From NCBI GenBank assembly GCA_035286745.1, contig DATECU010000196.1, positions 1-38,578 of the forward strand: a stretch of 38,578 bases of DNA, read 5' to 3'. Position numbers and translations under genes: made by a program. Below, one piece after another: positions 15,945 to 24,237 of this stretch (position 1 is its first letter; each line of letters opens with the position of its first letter). This DNA comes from DATECU01 sp035286745. Its GTDB lineage: Bacteria; Acidobacteriota; Vicinamibacteria; Fen-336. Below the pieces are notes generated by a model that saw only the letters and a program-made list of their open reading frames with translations, did no database searches and had not been told where the DNA came from.

Positions 15945-17237
15945 TCACCCCTCCAGGGCTTGCATCCGCCGCCAGAGACCCAGGGCAGCGGTTCGGGCCC
16001 GCGCCAAGACCGCGGGCGCGTCGACGTTGACCAGCCGGCGATCACGCACCACGAAGCGGCCGCCGACCATGACCGAGGTGACATGGCTGCGGTCCAGACC
16101 GAAGAGCAGGTGCCCGGTCAACTCATCCGAGCCGAGCGGCGTCGGGGGCTGGTAGTCGAAGACGGCGAGGTCGGCCGGGGCCCCGGGATCGAGACGGCCG
16201 AAGGGCAGGCCGAAGATCGAAGCGGCCAACCGGTGCCCGCCGGCCAGCAGGTCGCGAGCGGCGGCGAAGGCGTCGGGTCGGCCCTCTTCCCGCATCTTGA
16301 GGTAGGCGACGCGGACTTCGGCCAGGAGGTCTCCGTCCATGCCGTCGGTGCCCAGCGCGGCCTGCCGAAAGGCATCCGTCGGTGCATAACCCACGGCGTT
16401 GTTCATGTTGGAGCGTGGGTTGTGGACCAGCCAGGCGCCGGCGGCCTGGGCCTCGGCCAGCTCCTTGCGCGTCAGGTGGACTCCGTGGGCCAACAGGGTG
16501 CCCGGCGTCAGCAGGCCGTGCCTGGAGAGTCGCGCCAGCAGGCCGGCCCCGGTTCGGCGGCGGCAGTCCTCCACGTCGGCTTCGTCTTCGGCGGCGTGGA
16601 TGTGCAACGGCCGCCCGGTCTCCTGCACCAGCCGGCCCAGCCGGCTCATGGTCTCGTCGGACAAGGTGAGGCTGGCATGGGCTCCGATCAGGGAACGCGA
16701 CCATTCCTGATCCGAGGAAGCGAAGGCCGCGTTCTCTGCGATCCCCTGCTCGCACCCTTCCGCGCCGTTGCGATCGGTGACCTCGTAGCAGAGCACCGAG
16801 CGCAGGCCCACCTCGCGAACCGCTCGCTCCAGGACGCCGAGCGAGCCCCGGATGAAGGCTGGCGAAGCGTGGTGGTCGAAGAGCAACGTGGTGCCGGAGA
16901 GCGCCGCCTCGATGGCCCCGGCCAGACCCGAGAGGTAGACCGTCTCCGGGTCGAGCGCCCGGTCCAGGCGCCACCAAACGCGTTCCAGGATCTCCACGAA
17001 ACTGCGCGCCGGCTCCGCCGGCCCCGGCATGCCCCGGGCCAGGGCGCTGTAGAGGTGGGTGTGAGCGTTGACCAGGCCGGGCATCACCAGCGCCCCACCC
17101 AGGTCGAGCGCCTCCTCCCCGGCCCGCGCCGTGAGTCCCGGGCCTCGTTCGGCGATCCGTCCAGCTTCGATGCGAAGATGGGCCTCCTCGACCCGCGGCG
17201 GGTCCAGGGTGGCCAGCCGGCAATTGCTGAGCAGCAT
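15945..17237 (-). CDS. ssnA: SsnA-like amidohydrolase (aminohydrolase)
   Basis: A 430-residue cytosolic metal-dependent aminohydrolase. H59 and H61 (NAHTHLYS), H214 with E217 (LHIHAAEDE), His near 251-254 (LLAHGVHL) and D298 (LGTDGMDGD) are the expected metal and proton-transfer residues. TLLFDHHASP, VLCYEVTDRNG, NPRSNMNNAVGYAP and EVRVAYLKMRE are phrases specific to SsnA rather than to guanine or cytosine deaminases. E. coli SsnA (about 440 residues) lies between ygfK and ygfM-xdhD. Here it is the first gene of the minus arm and the XdhD-like gene is on the opposite arm. Its reaction is not firmly established. ATG 17237 is taken as start; a -10-like TAGAAT lies only eight bases before it and the frame upstream runs into the repeat at 17267. 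Confidence 0.9.
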   Translation of the reverse strand: MLLSNCRLATLDPPRVEEAHLRIEAGRIAERGPGLTARAGEEALDLGGALVMPGLVNAHTHLYSALARGMPGPAEPARSFVEILERVWWRLDRALDPETVYLSGLAGAIEAALSGTTLLFDHHASPAFIRGSLGVLERAVREVGLRSVLCYEVTDRNGAEGCEQGIAENAAFASSDQEWSRSLIGAHASLTLSDETMSRLGRLVQETGRPLHIHAAEDEADVEDCRRRTGAGLLARLSRHGLLTPGTLLAHGVHLTRKELAEAQAAGAWLVHNPRSNMNNAVGYAPTDAFRQAALGTDGMDGDLLAEVRVAYLKMREEGRPDAFAAARDLLAGGHRLAASIFGLPFGRLDPGAPADLAVFDYQPPTPLGSDELTGHLLFGLDRSHVTSVMVGGRFVVRDRRLVNVDAPAVLARARTAALGLWRRMQALEG

Positions 17238-17245
17238 CGCCCTGC

Positions 17246-17251
17246 ATTCTA
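17246..17251 (-). promoter_or_regulatory. -10-like TAGAAT close to the ssnA start
   Basis: Read on the minus strand, TAGAAT (within TATAGAAT) ends eight bases before ATG 17237. If used, transcription would begin at or near the start codon. No -35 match is obvious, because the upstream sequence is the GC-rich hairpin and repeat. Confidence 0.35.
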
Positions 17252-17254
17252 TAC

Positions 17255-17283
17255 GCGGCGCCCGAAGTGAATTCGGGCGCCGC
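17255..17283. other. 12-bp-stem hairpin at the edge of the tandem repeat
   Basis: GCGGCGCCCGAA (17255-17266) pairs perfectly with TTCGGGCGCCGC (17272-17283), leaving a 5-base GTGAA loop. The right arm is already part of repeat copy 1, while the left arm is outside it. It lies between the divergent ssnA and kinase genes. Confidence 0.6.
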
Positions 17284-17423
17284 TCTTGAACCGGGGGGGC
17301 TCCCGCCCCCCGAACCCCCCGACCCGAAACGCAAGACTTCGGATAGTGAATTCGGGCGCCGCTCTTGAACCGGGGGGCTCCCGCCCCCCGAACCCCCCGA
17401 CCCGAAACGCAAGGACCTCGGAT
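17267..17423. repeat. two tandem copies of a 78/79-bp GC-rich repeat
   Basis: Copy 1 spans 17267-17345 (79 bp) and copy 2 spans 17346-17423 (78 bp). Both start GTGAATTCGGGCGCCGCTC and contain an internal GGGGGGC/GCCCCCC hairpin. They differ by one G in a G7/G6 run and by a few bases at the right end. A third, partial copy in the opposite sense lies at 5847-5893. The block occupies most of the divergent ssnA-kinase spacer. Confidence 0.9.
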
Positions 17424-17442
17424 GCTGAGCATAGCCTGGTCC

Positions 17443-17448
17443 TATAAT
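17443..17448 (+). promoter_or_regulatory. consensus -10 TATAAT before the kinase-propeller gene
   Basis: A perfect TATAAT immediately follows the tandem repeat and lies 21 bases before ATG 17470, between the two in-frame ATG candidates (17422 and 17470). It therefore favours the later start. No TTGACA-like hexamer is seen at the right distance. Confidence 0.5.
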
Positions 17449-17469
17449 CGCGGTGCCTGGTTCGCCACC

Positions 17470-20214
17470 ATGACTCCCCCCGAGGACCCGCGGCCCCTCC
17501 CTCCCGCCGGCGCCCCCACGGCGCCTGACGCGGACGCCAGCCCATTGCCGGTGCCCTCCCCATCCCCCGACGACCCCGACCTGGCGCCGACGTCGGCTAT
17601 CGCGACCCCGGCTCTTGCCCACCTGTCGGCCCTCTTGCTCCCCGGCGACATCCTGGGCGATCGCTTCCGCATTGTCGGCTTCCTGGGTCGGGGAGGGATG
17701 GGCGAGGTCTATGAGGCCGAAGATCTCGAGGTCGGCGGGCGGGTGGCCCTGAAGGCGATTCGCCAGGAGCTGGCCGCGGCCGAGGGGACCCTGGAGCGCT
17801 TCAAGCGCGAGATCCACCTGGCCCGCAAGGTCACGCACCGGCACGTCTGCCGGATCTTCGACATCGGGCGCCACCGGGGCGAAGCCACCGGGCGGGAGGT
17901 GACGTTCCTCACCATGGAGTTGCTCCCGGGCCAGACGCTAGCCGAGCGCCTGCGCACCCAGGGGCCCATGAGCGCCGACCAGGCCTATCCCCTGGTTGCG
18001 CAGCTCGGCGAGGGCTTGGCCGCCGCCCATCGCACGGGGGTGGTCCACCGCGACTTCAAGCCCGGCAACGTCATCCTCGTCCCCTCTGCCGAGGGACCTC
18101 GGGCCGTCATCACCGACTTCGGCATCGCGTGCCTCAGCAGCGAGGGCCCGTTCCTCTCCCAGGAGGGACGACCGCTGCTCTCGGGAACCGCGGGCTACCT
18201 CGCCCCCGAGTTGGCGAAGGGTGGCCGGGCGACGCCGGCCTCGGACATCTACTCCTTCGGGGTCGCGATCCACGAGATGCTGACTGGGGCGAGACCACCC
18301 TCGCACCACAAGTCCATCGACGACGCTCGCCTGGATCGCCGCTCCAGGGCCGTCATCCTACGGTGCATGGCGACCGACCCCTCCCTGCGCTTCGCCTCGG
18401 CGACGGATGTCGCGAAGGCGCTGGCCGGCGAGGAGCCGTCCCGCCGGAGCCGGGCGGTCCGGCGCGCGGGGGTGGCGATCGCCGGCTTCGTCCTCGCATC
18501 GGCCTTGGCCCTCCTGTGGCGCGACCGGTCCCGTCCAGCCTCGGCTCCTCCGCCCACGCCCGTCCAGGTGACGACCTCATCCGGCCTCGACGTGTTCCCG
18601 AGCTTCTCGCCCGACGGCAAGTCCCTCGCCTACGCCTCGGACCGCAACGGCGGCTTCCGGATCTACGTCAGGACGCTGGCGCCGGGGGGCTCGGAGACGG
18701 CCCTCACCTCCGAGGGGGAGAGCGTCCAGCCGGCCTGGTCGCCCGATGGGGAGTGGATCGCCTATCACGCCAGCGGCGCGGGCATCTGGATCGTCCCGGC
18801 GAAGGGCGGCGAAGCGAGGAAGCTGGTCGATCTCGGATCGCACCCGGCCTGGTCGCCGGACGGAGACCGCATCGCCTTCCAGTCCCAGCCTCTGGTGGAC
18901 CTGGCCGCGAACGCGGTCCCGGCGCTGTCGCCCTCGACGATCTGGGTCGTCTCCCGGGACGGCGGCGCGGCGCGCCCGCTGACCCGCCCTGGCGAGCCAC
19001 CCGGAGGCCACGGTGCGCCTTCCTGGTCTCCCGACGGCCGGCGCATCGTGTTTTCTACCGCGGACCGCCGGATCGCCGAGATCTGGTCGGTGGCCGCCTC
19101 CGGCGGCCACCTCGCGCGCCTGGTGCAGAATCAGCCGTACGCGTTCGATCCAGCCTACGCGCCCGACGGCAGGAGCGTGTACTACTGTTCCTGGTCCGGC
19201 CGCTTCACCTATGGCATCTGGAAGGTCCCGGTGTCGCCCGGGGACGGTCGGCCGGAAGGCTTGCCGTCGGAGGTCGTGAACCTGGGGCCGCTGCGGCTCC
19301 GACATGCGGCCGTCTCGCGTGACGGGCGGAGAGTCGCCTACAGCGCCCTCACCCTGACCAGCAACCTGTGGTGGGTTCCGCTGTCCCCGGCCTCGCGAGA
19401 GCCGGCGGGAGGCCCGCGCCCCCTCACCGCCGAGACCGGCAAGACGGCGCGCCCCTCCTTCTCACCCGACGGGCGGCGGCTGGCCTTCGATCGCGGCCGG
19501 CCCGGAAACCCCACCGACATCTGGGTCATGGACGCCGCCGGCGGCGGCGCGGTCCCTCTCACCAGCCACCGAGCCGAGGACGATCTGCCGAGTTGGTTCC
19601 CGGGCGGCGACCGCCTAGCGTTCCTCTCCGACCGCAGCGGGCGCTTCGCCGTTTGGTCGGTGAGGGTGGACGGTACGGGGGAGGAACTGCTCCTCGACGT
19701 CGATCAGGACATCGACTGGCCCCGGCTGTCGCCGGACGGGCGGCAGATCGCCTTCAACTCGAAGCGGGGGACCGGCACCATCAACACCTGGCTCGCCTCA
19801 CTCCCGCGAGGCGAGCCCCGCCAGCTTACCTTCGATGCGGAGACCATGGGCTTCCCCGCCTGGTCACCGGACGGGGCGCGACTCGCCCTCGAGGTGAAGC
19901 GGGGCGAGAGCACCCACGTGGCGGTCATCTCCGCCTCCGGCGGCGCCCCGGTGCAGCTCACCTTCGACCAGGGCGAGAGCTGGCCGCACAGTTGGTCGCC
20001 GGACGGCGAGGCCATCGCCTTCGCGGGGCTGCGCAACGGGTTCTGGAACATCTGGTCGGTGTCGCGGTCGACCCGCGAACAGCGGCGTCTCACCCATCAC
20101 GCCAAGCTCAACACCTACGTGCGCACCCCGGCCTGGTCGCCGAACGGAGATCGGATCGTCTACGAGTACGCCGAGACCACCGGCAACGTCTGGATGATCG
20201 ACAACCCGCGGTAG
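17470..20214 (+). CDS. Ser/Thr protein kinase with transmembrane segment and TolB/PD40-type beta-propeller
   Basis: A 914-residue membrane receptor-like kinase. A Pro/Ala-rich N-terminus (1-58) precedes the kinase domain (about 65-320): glycine loop GRGGMGEV (73-80), ATP lysine K95 (VALK), catalytic HRDFKPGN with D195 and N200, DFG at D216-G218, APE in YLAPEL and ASDIYSFGV. One membrane span lies at 333-350. Residues 365-914 are repeated PD40 blades with the signature W/F-SPDG (for example FSPDGKSLAY and WSPDGARLAL), forming one or two propellers outside the membrane. ATG 17470 is preferred to 17422 because a consensus -10 lies between them. The ligand and targets are unknown. This architecture is frequent in Acidobacteriota. 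It is transcribed alone, divergent from ssnA. Confidence 0.9.
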   Translation: MTPPEDPRPLPPAGAPTAPDADASPLPVPSPSPDDPDLAPTSAIATPALAHLSALLLPGDILGDRFRIVGFLGRGGMGEVYEAEDLEVGGRVALKAIRQELAAAEGTLERFKREIHLARKVTHRHVCRIFDIGRHRGEATGREVTFLTMELLPGQTLAERLRTQGPMSADQAYPLVAQLGEGLAAAHRTGVVHRDFKPGNVILVPSAEGPRAVITDFGIACLSSEGPFLSQEGRPLLSGTAGYLAPELAKGGRATPASDIYSFGVAIHEMLTGARPPSHHKSIDDARLDRRSRAVILRCMATDPSLRFASATDVAKALAGEEPSRRSRAVRRAGVAIAGFVLASALALLWRDRSRPASAPPPTPVQVTTSSGLDVFPSFSPDGKSLAYASDRNGGFRIYVRTLAPGGSETALTSEGESVQPAWSPDGEWIAYHASGAGIWIVPAKGGEARKLVDLGSHPAWSPDGDRIAFQSQPLVDLAANAVPALSPSTIWVVSRDGGAARPLTRPGEPPGGHGAPSWSPDGRRIVFSTADRRIAEIWSVAASGGHLARLVQNQPYAFDPAYAPDGRSVYYCSWSGRFTYGIWKVPVSPGDGRPEGLPSEVVNLGPLRLRHAAVSRDGRRVAYSALTLTSNLWWVPLSPASREPAGGPRPLTAETGKTARPSFSPDGRRLAFDRGRPGNPTDIWVMDAAGGGAVPLTSHRAEDDLPSWFPGGDRLAFLSDRSGRFAVWSVRVDGTGEELLLDVDQDIDWPRLSPDGRQIAFNSKRGTGTINTWLASLPRGEPRQLTFDAETMGFPAWSPDGARLALEVKRGESTHVAVISASGGAPVQLTFDQGESWPHSWSPDGEAIAFAGLRNGFWNIWSVSRSTREQRRLTHHAKLNTYVRTPAWSPNGDRIVYEYAETTGNVWMIDNPR

Positions 20215-20215
20215 C

Positions 20216-20245
20216 TTGACAGGCGTCCGCCTCCGGCCCTACCAT
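20216..20245 (+). promoter_or_regulatory. sigma70-type promoter of the efflux operon
   Basis: A perfect -35 TTGACA (20216-20221) is followed after 18 bases by TACCAT (20240-20245), a 4/6 match to -10. The predicted transcription start, near 20252, falls at the edge of the inverted repeat at 20255-20274. Confidence 0.6.
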
Positions 20246-20254
20246 GCTCCTGGA

Positions 20255-20274
20255 TTAACTAAACGGTTGGTTAA
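20255..20274. promoter_or_regulatory. candidate TetR operator overlapping the start codon
   Basis: TTAACTAAACGGTTGGTTAA is an imperfect 20-bp inverted repeat (16 of 20 positions symmetric), AT-rich against a GC-rich background. Its last base is the A of the TetR-family gene's ATG. The size and position, just after the predicted transcription start, fit autorepression by the encoded TetR protein. Confidence 0.6.
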
Positions 20275-20906
20275 TGGCCCAGGTGGAAACCCGCGACAGC
20301 CTGCTCAAAGCCGCCACCGCGGTGTTCGTGGAGAAGGGCTACGCTGGCGCCCGCGTGGACGAGATCGCACGCCGGGCCGGCGCCAACAAGGCCATGATCT
20401 ACTATCACTTCGGGCTCAAGCAGGACCTCTATCAAGCGGTCCTGCTCGAGCTCTTCTCCGGCCTGCTCGACCGGATGGCGGAGTTGGGCCAGGCCGAGAC
20501 CGACCCCTTGAAGCGCCTGGTTGGCTTCTACGGCGGCCTGGTGCGGCTCTTCGCGGAACGGCCGGCGCTGCCGCGGCTGATGCTGCGCGAGGTGACCGGC
20601 GGGGGCCGCAACATGGGCAACGGTCCCACCAAGGCCCTGTTGGCCATCCTTCGCTTCGTGGCGACCGCCATGGAGGAAGGCGTGACGCAACGCCGCTTTC
20701 GGCCCGCCCATCCCCTGTTGGTCCACCTGAGCATGATCGGACCCGTCATGCTCTTCTTCGTCGGCGAGGGCTTCCGGGCACGACAACTGGCGACCTTTCC
20801 GCTCAGCGTCAAAGCCCCCACCCTCGACGATCTGATCGCCCATCTCACGGAGTCCCTGGCGCGAACCCTGCTGCTCGCGCCGGCCAGGGAGCCCGCCAGG
20901 AGCTGA
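20274..20906 (+). CDS. TetR-family transcriptional regulator of the efflux operon
   Basis: A 210-residue repressor. Residues 5-50 hold the TetR helix-turn-helix (DSLLKAATAVFVEKGYAGARVDEIARRAGANKAMIYYHF in outline, with the usual Y-Y-H-F end). The rest is a helical ligand-binding domain with a hydrophobic stretch, PLLVHLSMIGPVMLFFVGEGF. It is the first gene of a seven-gene operon and is followed after one base by the HlyD-like gene. The likely operator overlaps its own start codon. The gene order TetR, membrane fusion protein, ATPase, permeases is that of E. coli cecR-ybhGFSR, so it probably senses a drug or lipophilic compound exported by the pump. The ligand is unknown. Confidence 0.9.
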   Translation: MAQVETRDSLLKAATAVFVEKGYAGARVDEIARRAGANKAMIYYHFGLKQDLYQAVLLELFSGLLDRMAELGQAETDPLKRLVGFYGGLVRLFAERPALPRLMLREVTGGGRNMGNGPTKALLAILRFVATAMEEGVTQRRFRPAHPLLVHLSMIGPVMLFFVGEGFRARQLATFPLSVKAPTLDDLIAHLTESLARTLLLAPAREPARS

Positions 20907-20907
20907 C

Positions 20908-21894
20908 ATGACGCGAATGAGAGCCGCCTTCGGCCTTGCCAGCCTCGCCGTCCTGGCCACCGCTTGTGGCAACCGCAAGGACCCCGCGCTGATCGTGGCC
21001 TCCGGCCAGGTGGAGGCCACCGACGTGCGCATCTCGGCCAAGGTGGGAGGGCGGCTTCTGAGCTTCGCCATCCGCGAGGGCGATGCGGTGACCGCCGGTC
21101 AGGAGCTGGCCCGGATCGACACCACCGATCTCAAGCTCACCCGCCGGCAGATCGAGGCCGAACGCGGACAGGCCGAGGCCGAGCTGAAGCTGCGTTTGGC
21201 GGGAGCCCGGGAGCAAGACCTGGCCGAGTTGACCGCCCAGTTGGCCAGCGTGGAGGCGGAGCTGGCCGGCGCCGAACGCGACCTCGAACGGATGCAGGGC
21301 CTCCTGGACAAGGACTCGGGCACCACCAAGGCCCGCGACGACGCCCGGACCCGCCGCGACATGGCGGCTGCGCGGCGGCGGGCCATGGAGCAGGCCCTCT
21401 CCCGTCTCCGGGCCGGCAGTCGCGCCGAGGAGATCGAGGCCTCCCGGGCGCGACTAGCCGCGGTCTCCGCTCGCTTGGCCCAACTCGACCAGCAGTTGAA
21501 GGACGCCAGCATCGTGAGCCCTCTGGCCGGCCTGGTGAGCGAGAAGCTGGCCGAGGCTGGCGAGTTGGTGACGGCCGGGGCTCCGCTCTGCGTGGTCACC
21601 GACCTGCGCGACGCCTGGCTCACCATCTTCGTGAGCGAGCCCGACCTGGCCCGGATCCGCATCGGGCAGCCGGCCGAGGTGCGAACCGATGACGGCCAGA
21701 CGCGACAGGGTCGCGTCATCTTCGTGGCCTCCAAAGCCGAGTTCACCCCCAAGAACGTGCAGACCCGGGACGAGCGGGTCAAGCTCGTCTACCGGGTGAA
21801 GCTCGGCCTCGACAACGCCGACGGCCTGTTCAAACCGGGCATGCCGGCCGAGGCCAGCCTGCGCGCCACCAACAGCACCGGAGCGGCGAAGTGA
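20908..21894 (+). CDS. HlyD/YbhG-type periplasmic adaptor (membrane fusion) lipoprotein
   Basis: A 328-residue adaptor linking the inner-membrane ABC transporter to the TolC-like channel. The N-terminus MTRMRAAFGLASLAVLATAC is a short signal sequence with a likely lipidated Cys at 20, though the lipobox is not perfect. The biotinyl-lipoyl half SGQVEATDVRISAKVGGRL is followed by a long coiled coil (about residues 75-185, heptads rich in Ala, Glu, Arg and Leu). The second lipoyl half (KDASIVSPLAGLVSEKLAEAGE) and a beta-barrel domain come last. Its last bases overlap the next start codon (GTGA), as is usual in this operon. Confidence 0.88.
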   Translation: MTRMRAAFGLASLAVLATACGNRKDPALIVASGQVEATDVRISAKVGGRLLSFAIREGDAVTAGQELARIDTTDLKLTRRQIEAERGQAEAELKLRLAGAREQDLAELTAQLASVEAELAGAERDLERMQGLLDKDSGTTKARDDARTRRDMAAARRRAMEQALSRLRAGSRAEEIEASRARLAAVSARLAQLDQQLKDASIVSPLAGLVSEKLAEAGELVTAGAPLCVVTDLRDAWLTIFVSEPDLARIRIGQPAEVRTDDGQTRQGRVIFVASKAEFTPKNVQTRDERVKLVYRVKLGLDNADGLFKPGMPAEASLRATNSTGAAK

Positions 21895-22859
21895 CCGAAA
21901 CGCCGCCCGTGATGGTGCGGCTCCAACGCATGACCCGGCGCTACGGCCAGGTGACCGCCGCCTCCGAGGTGGACTTCGAGGCACGGCGGGGCGAGATGTT
22001 CGGCCTCATCGGGCCCGACGGCGCCGGCAAGACCACCACCTTACGCGTTGTGCTCGGCTTGCTGAAGCCCGACCACGGCTCGACCATCACCTGCGGCCTC
22101 AACCCCATCGCCCAGAGCGAGGCCCTGTCCGAGCGCATCGGCTACCTCTCCCAGCGCTTCTCCCTCTACGGCGATCTCTCGGTCGACGAGAACATCGCCT
22201 TCTTCGCCGAGGTTCATGGGGTACGCGGCTGGCGGCCGCGCCGGACCGAGATCCTGGAAATGCTGCGGCTCGACGCCTTCCGCGACCGTCTGGCGGACCG
22301 GCTCTCCGGCGGCATGAAGCAGAAGCTGGCGCTCGCCTGCACGCTGATTCACACCCCGGAGCTTCTGGTCTTGGACGAGCCGACCACCGGCGTCGATCCC
22401 GTCTCCCGGCGCGACTTCTGGAAGGTCCTGGCCCGCCTGCAACGCGAGGGTCTCACCATCCTGCTCACCACCCCCTACCTCGACGAAGCCGAACGCTGCC
22501 AGCGGGTGGCCCTGATGGACCGCGGCCGCATCCTCTCCGTCTCCACCCCCGATGAGCTCAGGGCCACCGCCCCGGGAGCGATGATCGAGGTGCTGGCCGA
22601 GCCCAAGCGGCGCGCGGCGGAGCTTCTGGCCGCGCGCCCCGAGATCGCCGACGTTCAGTCGTTTGGCGAGCGCCTGCACGCCTCGCTGCCCGGCGTGTCC
22701 GGCGATGCCGCCGGGCAAGCTGCGGCCGAGCTGGCCCGAGATCTCGCCGCCTCTGGGGTCGTCGTGTTGTCGGCCAGGGCCGTGGCGCCGTCGCTGGAGG
22801 ACATCTTCATTGCGCGCATCCGCCGCGACGAGACGGCGGCCCGCCCGGAGGTTCGCTGA
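21891..22859 (+). CDS. ABC transporter ATPase, YbhF N-half type with degenerate switch histidine
   Basis: A 322-residue nucleotide-binding protein. It has Walker A GPDGAGKTTT (41-50), Q-loop SQRFSLYGD, signature LSGGMKQK (138-145) and Walker B LLVLDEPT with E163. The switch (H-loop) position is Pro195 (TTPYLDEAE) instead of His. In E. coli YbhF the first of two fused ATPase halves also lacks this His, as I remember the sequence. The protein likely pairs with the second ATPase at 24238, which has His at the same residue number, giving one full and one weakened ATP site. GTG 21891 overlaps the hlyD stop, and its own stop overlaps the tolC-like start (ATGA). Confidence 0.9.
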   Translation: MTETPPVMVRLQRMTRRYGQVTAASEVDFEARRGEMFGLIGPDGAGKTTTLRVVLGLLKPDHGSTITCGLNPIAQSEALSERIGYLSQRFSLYGDLSVDENIAFFAEVHGVRGWRPRRTEILEMLRLDAFRDRLADRLSGGMKQKLALACTLIHTPELLVLDEPTTGVDPVSRRDFWKVLARLQREGLTILLTTPYLDEAERCQRVALMDRGRILSVSTPDELRATAPGAMIEVLAEPKRRAAELLAARPEIADVQSFGERLHASLPGVSGDAAGQAAAELARDLAASGVVVLSARAVAPSLEDIFIARIRRDETAARPEVR

Positions 22860-24232
22860 TGACGCCGATCAAGCCGCGGCGGGGCACGCCTCACGCCCGC
22901 GCCTTCCTGGTTGCCCTGAGCCTCGCCCTCGCTTCCTGGCTCGGCAGCGAGAGCGTCGCCGACGACGGGCCGGCGCCTGTGATCCGCCTCAGCCTGACCG
23001 AGGCCATCGAGCGCGCTCGCGTCGCTTCGGCCCGCCTGGCTCAGGTTCGCGCCGTCCAAAGCGGTGCCGAGGCCGCCCTCAGAGGAGCCCGCGCCGCCCG
23101 CCTGCCACAGCTCGACGCCGTCGCCTCCTACACTCGGAACTCCGGGGTGCCCGAGCTGACCATCACCGCACCGGGCCTGGGGACGCGCACCCTGTTTCCG
23201 AACCTCCCCGACGCCTATCGAACCCGGGCTCAGGTCGCGCTGCCGCTCTTCACCGGGGGGCGGCTGACGGCGGCCATCGACGCCGCGAGAGAGCAACACG
23301 CGGCCGCCGGCCTGGACGCCGAAGGCGCGGGCAAGGACCTGGTGCTGGAGGTGACGACCGCCTACCTGTCCCTGGTCACCGCCCGGGAGAGCGACCGGGT
23401 GGTGGGCGAGGCCCTGGCCACCTACGACGCCCACCTGCGGGACGCCCGGAACCGGCTGGCCCAGGGCCTGGCGGCTCGCAACGAGCTGCTGGCGGTGCAG
23501 GTGGAGCGAGACCGAGCCGAGCTGGCGCGACTCCAGGCCGGCAACCTGGCCTCGGTTGCCAACGCCAACCTGTTGCGCCTGACCGGTCTGCCGCCAGACG
23601 GCAGCCTCGATCCGACGGAACTCCTGGACGCGCCGGCCCCCGGCGAGGCCACGAGCGAGCCGGGCGCGTTGCTGGCCGAGGCTACCGGCCGCCGCCCGGA
23701 GCTGCTCTCGCTCGGGGCGCGGGTGGCCGCCGCCGAGGCCGCGGTCAAGACCACCCGTTCCCTCGCCTACCCCCAGGTCAGCCTGAACGCCGCCTACGAC
23801 TACGCGAACCCCAACTCCCGCGTGATGCCCCTGGAGGCGGAATGGAAGGGGACCTGGAGCCTGGGCGTGAACCTGGCCTGGACCGCCTTCGACGGGGGCC
23901 GGACCGCGGCCGCGGTCGCCCAGTCCCGGGCCCAGGCCGACGCCTTGCGCCATCAGCTCGAGGACCTTTCGCGCCGGGTGGGGCTGGAGGTGAGGATCCG
24001 GATCCTGGACCTCGGCACCGCGCGGGCCGCCTTAGGGGTCGCCGAACGCACGCTGGAATCGGCACGCGAGAACCAGCGGGTGAGCGGGGACCGGTATCGA
24101 GAGGGTGTCGCCGCCTCCTCCGATCTCCTGGATGCGGAGACCGCCCTGCTCAGGGCGGGGCTCGACCACACCTCGGCCAGAGCCCAGCTCCGGCTGGCCC
24201 AGGCCCAACTGGATCGAGCGCTGGGGCGGTAG
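22859..24232 (+). CDS. TolC-family outer-membrane efflux channel
   Basis: A 457-residue outer-membrane protein with a signal peptide (positive PIKPRRG, hydrophobic FLVALSLALASWL, likely cut near residue 34). It shows the duplicated TolC layout: LSLTEAIERA, long alpha-helical pairs rich in Ala, Arg and Leu, and the strand-helix boundaries LPLFTGGRLTAAI and LAWTAFDGGRTAAAV at matching places in each half. It would form a trimeric tunnel docking to the HlyD-type adaptor. It is unusual in sitting between the two ATPase genes of the transporter. Its ATG overlaps the upstream stop. Confidence 0.88.
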   Translation: MTPIKPRRGTPHARAFLVALSLALASWLGSESVADDGPAPVIRLSLTEAIERARVASARLAQVRAVQSGAEAALRGARAARLPQLDAVASYTRNSGVPELTITAPGLGTRTLFPNLPDAYRTRAQVALPLFTGGRLTAAIDAAREQHAAAGLDAEGAGKDLVLEVTTAYLSLVTARESDRVVGEALATYDAHLRDARNRLAQGLAARNELLAVQVERDRAELARLQAGNLASVANANLLRLTGLPPDGSLDPTELLDAPAPGEATSEPGALLAEATGRRPELLSLGARVAAAEAAVKTTRSLAYPQVSLNAAYDYANPNSRVMPLEAEWKGTWSLGVNLAWTAFDGGRTAAAVAQSRAQADALRHQLEDLSRRVGLEVRIRILDLGTARAALGVAERTLESARENQRVSGDRYREGVAASSDLLDAETALLRAGLDHTSARAQLRLAQAQLDRALGR

Positions 24233-24237
24233 GCGTG

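Noticed and set aside
15051..17270. 739-codon plus-strand frame opposite the nitrilase and ssnA genes
   Set aside because: It is the mirror of two genes with complete active sites; its translation shows no motif and no start-site signal.
17267..17423. CRISPR array
   Set aside because: Only two directly adjacent copies of a 78/79-bp unit, no spacers and no cas genes.
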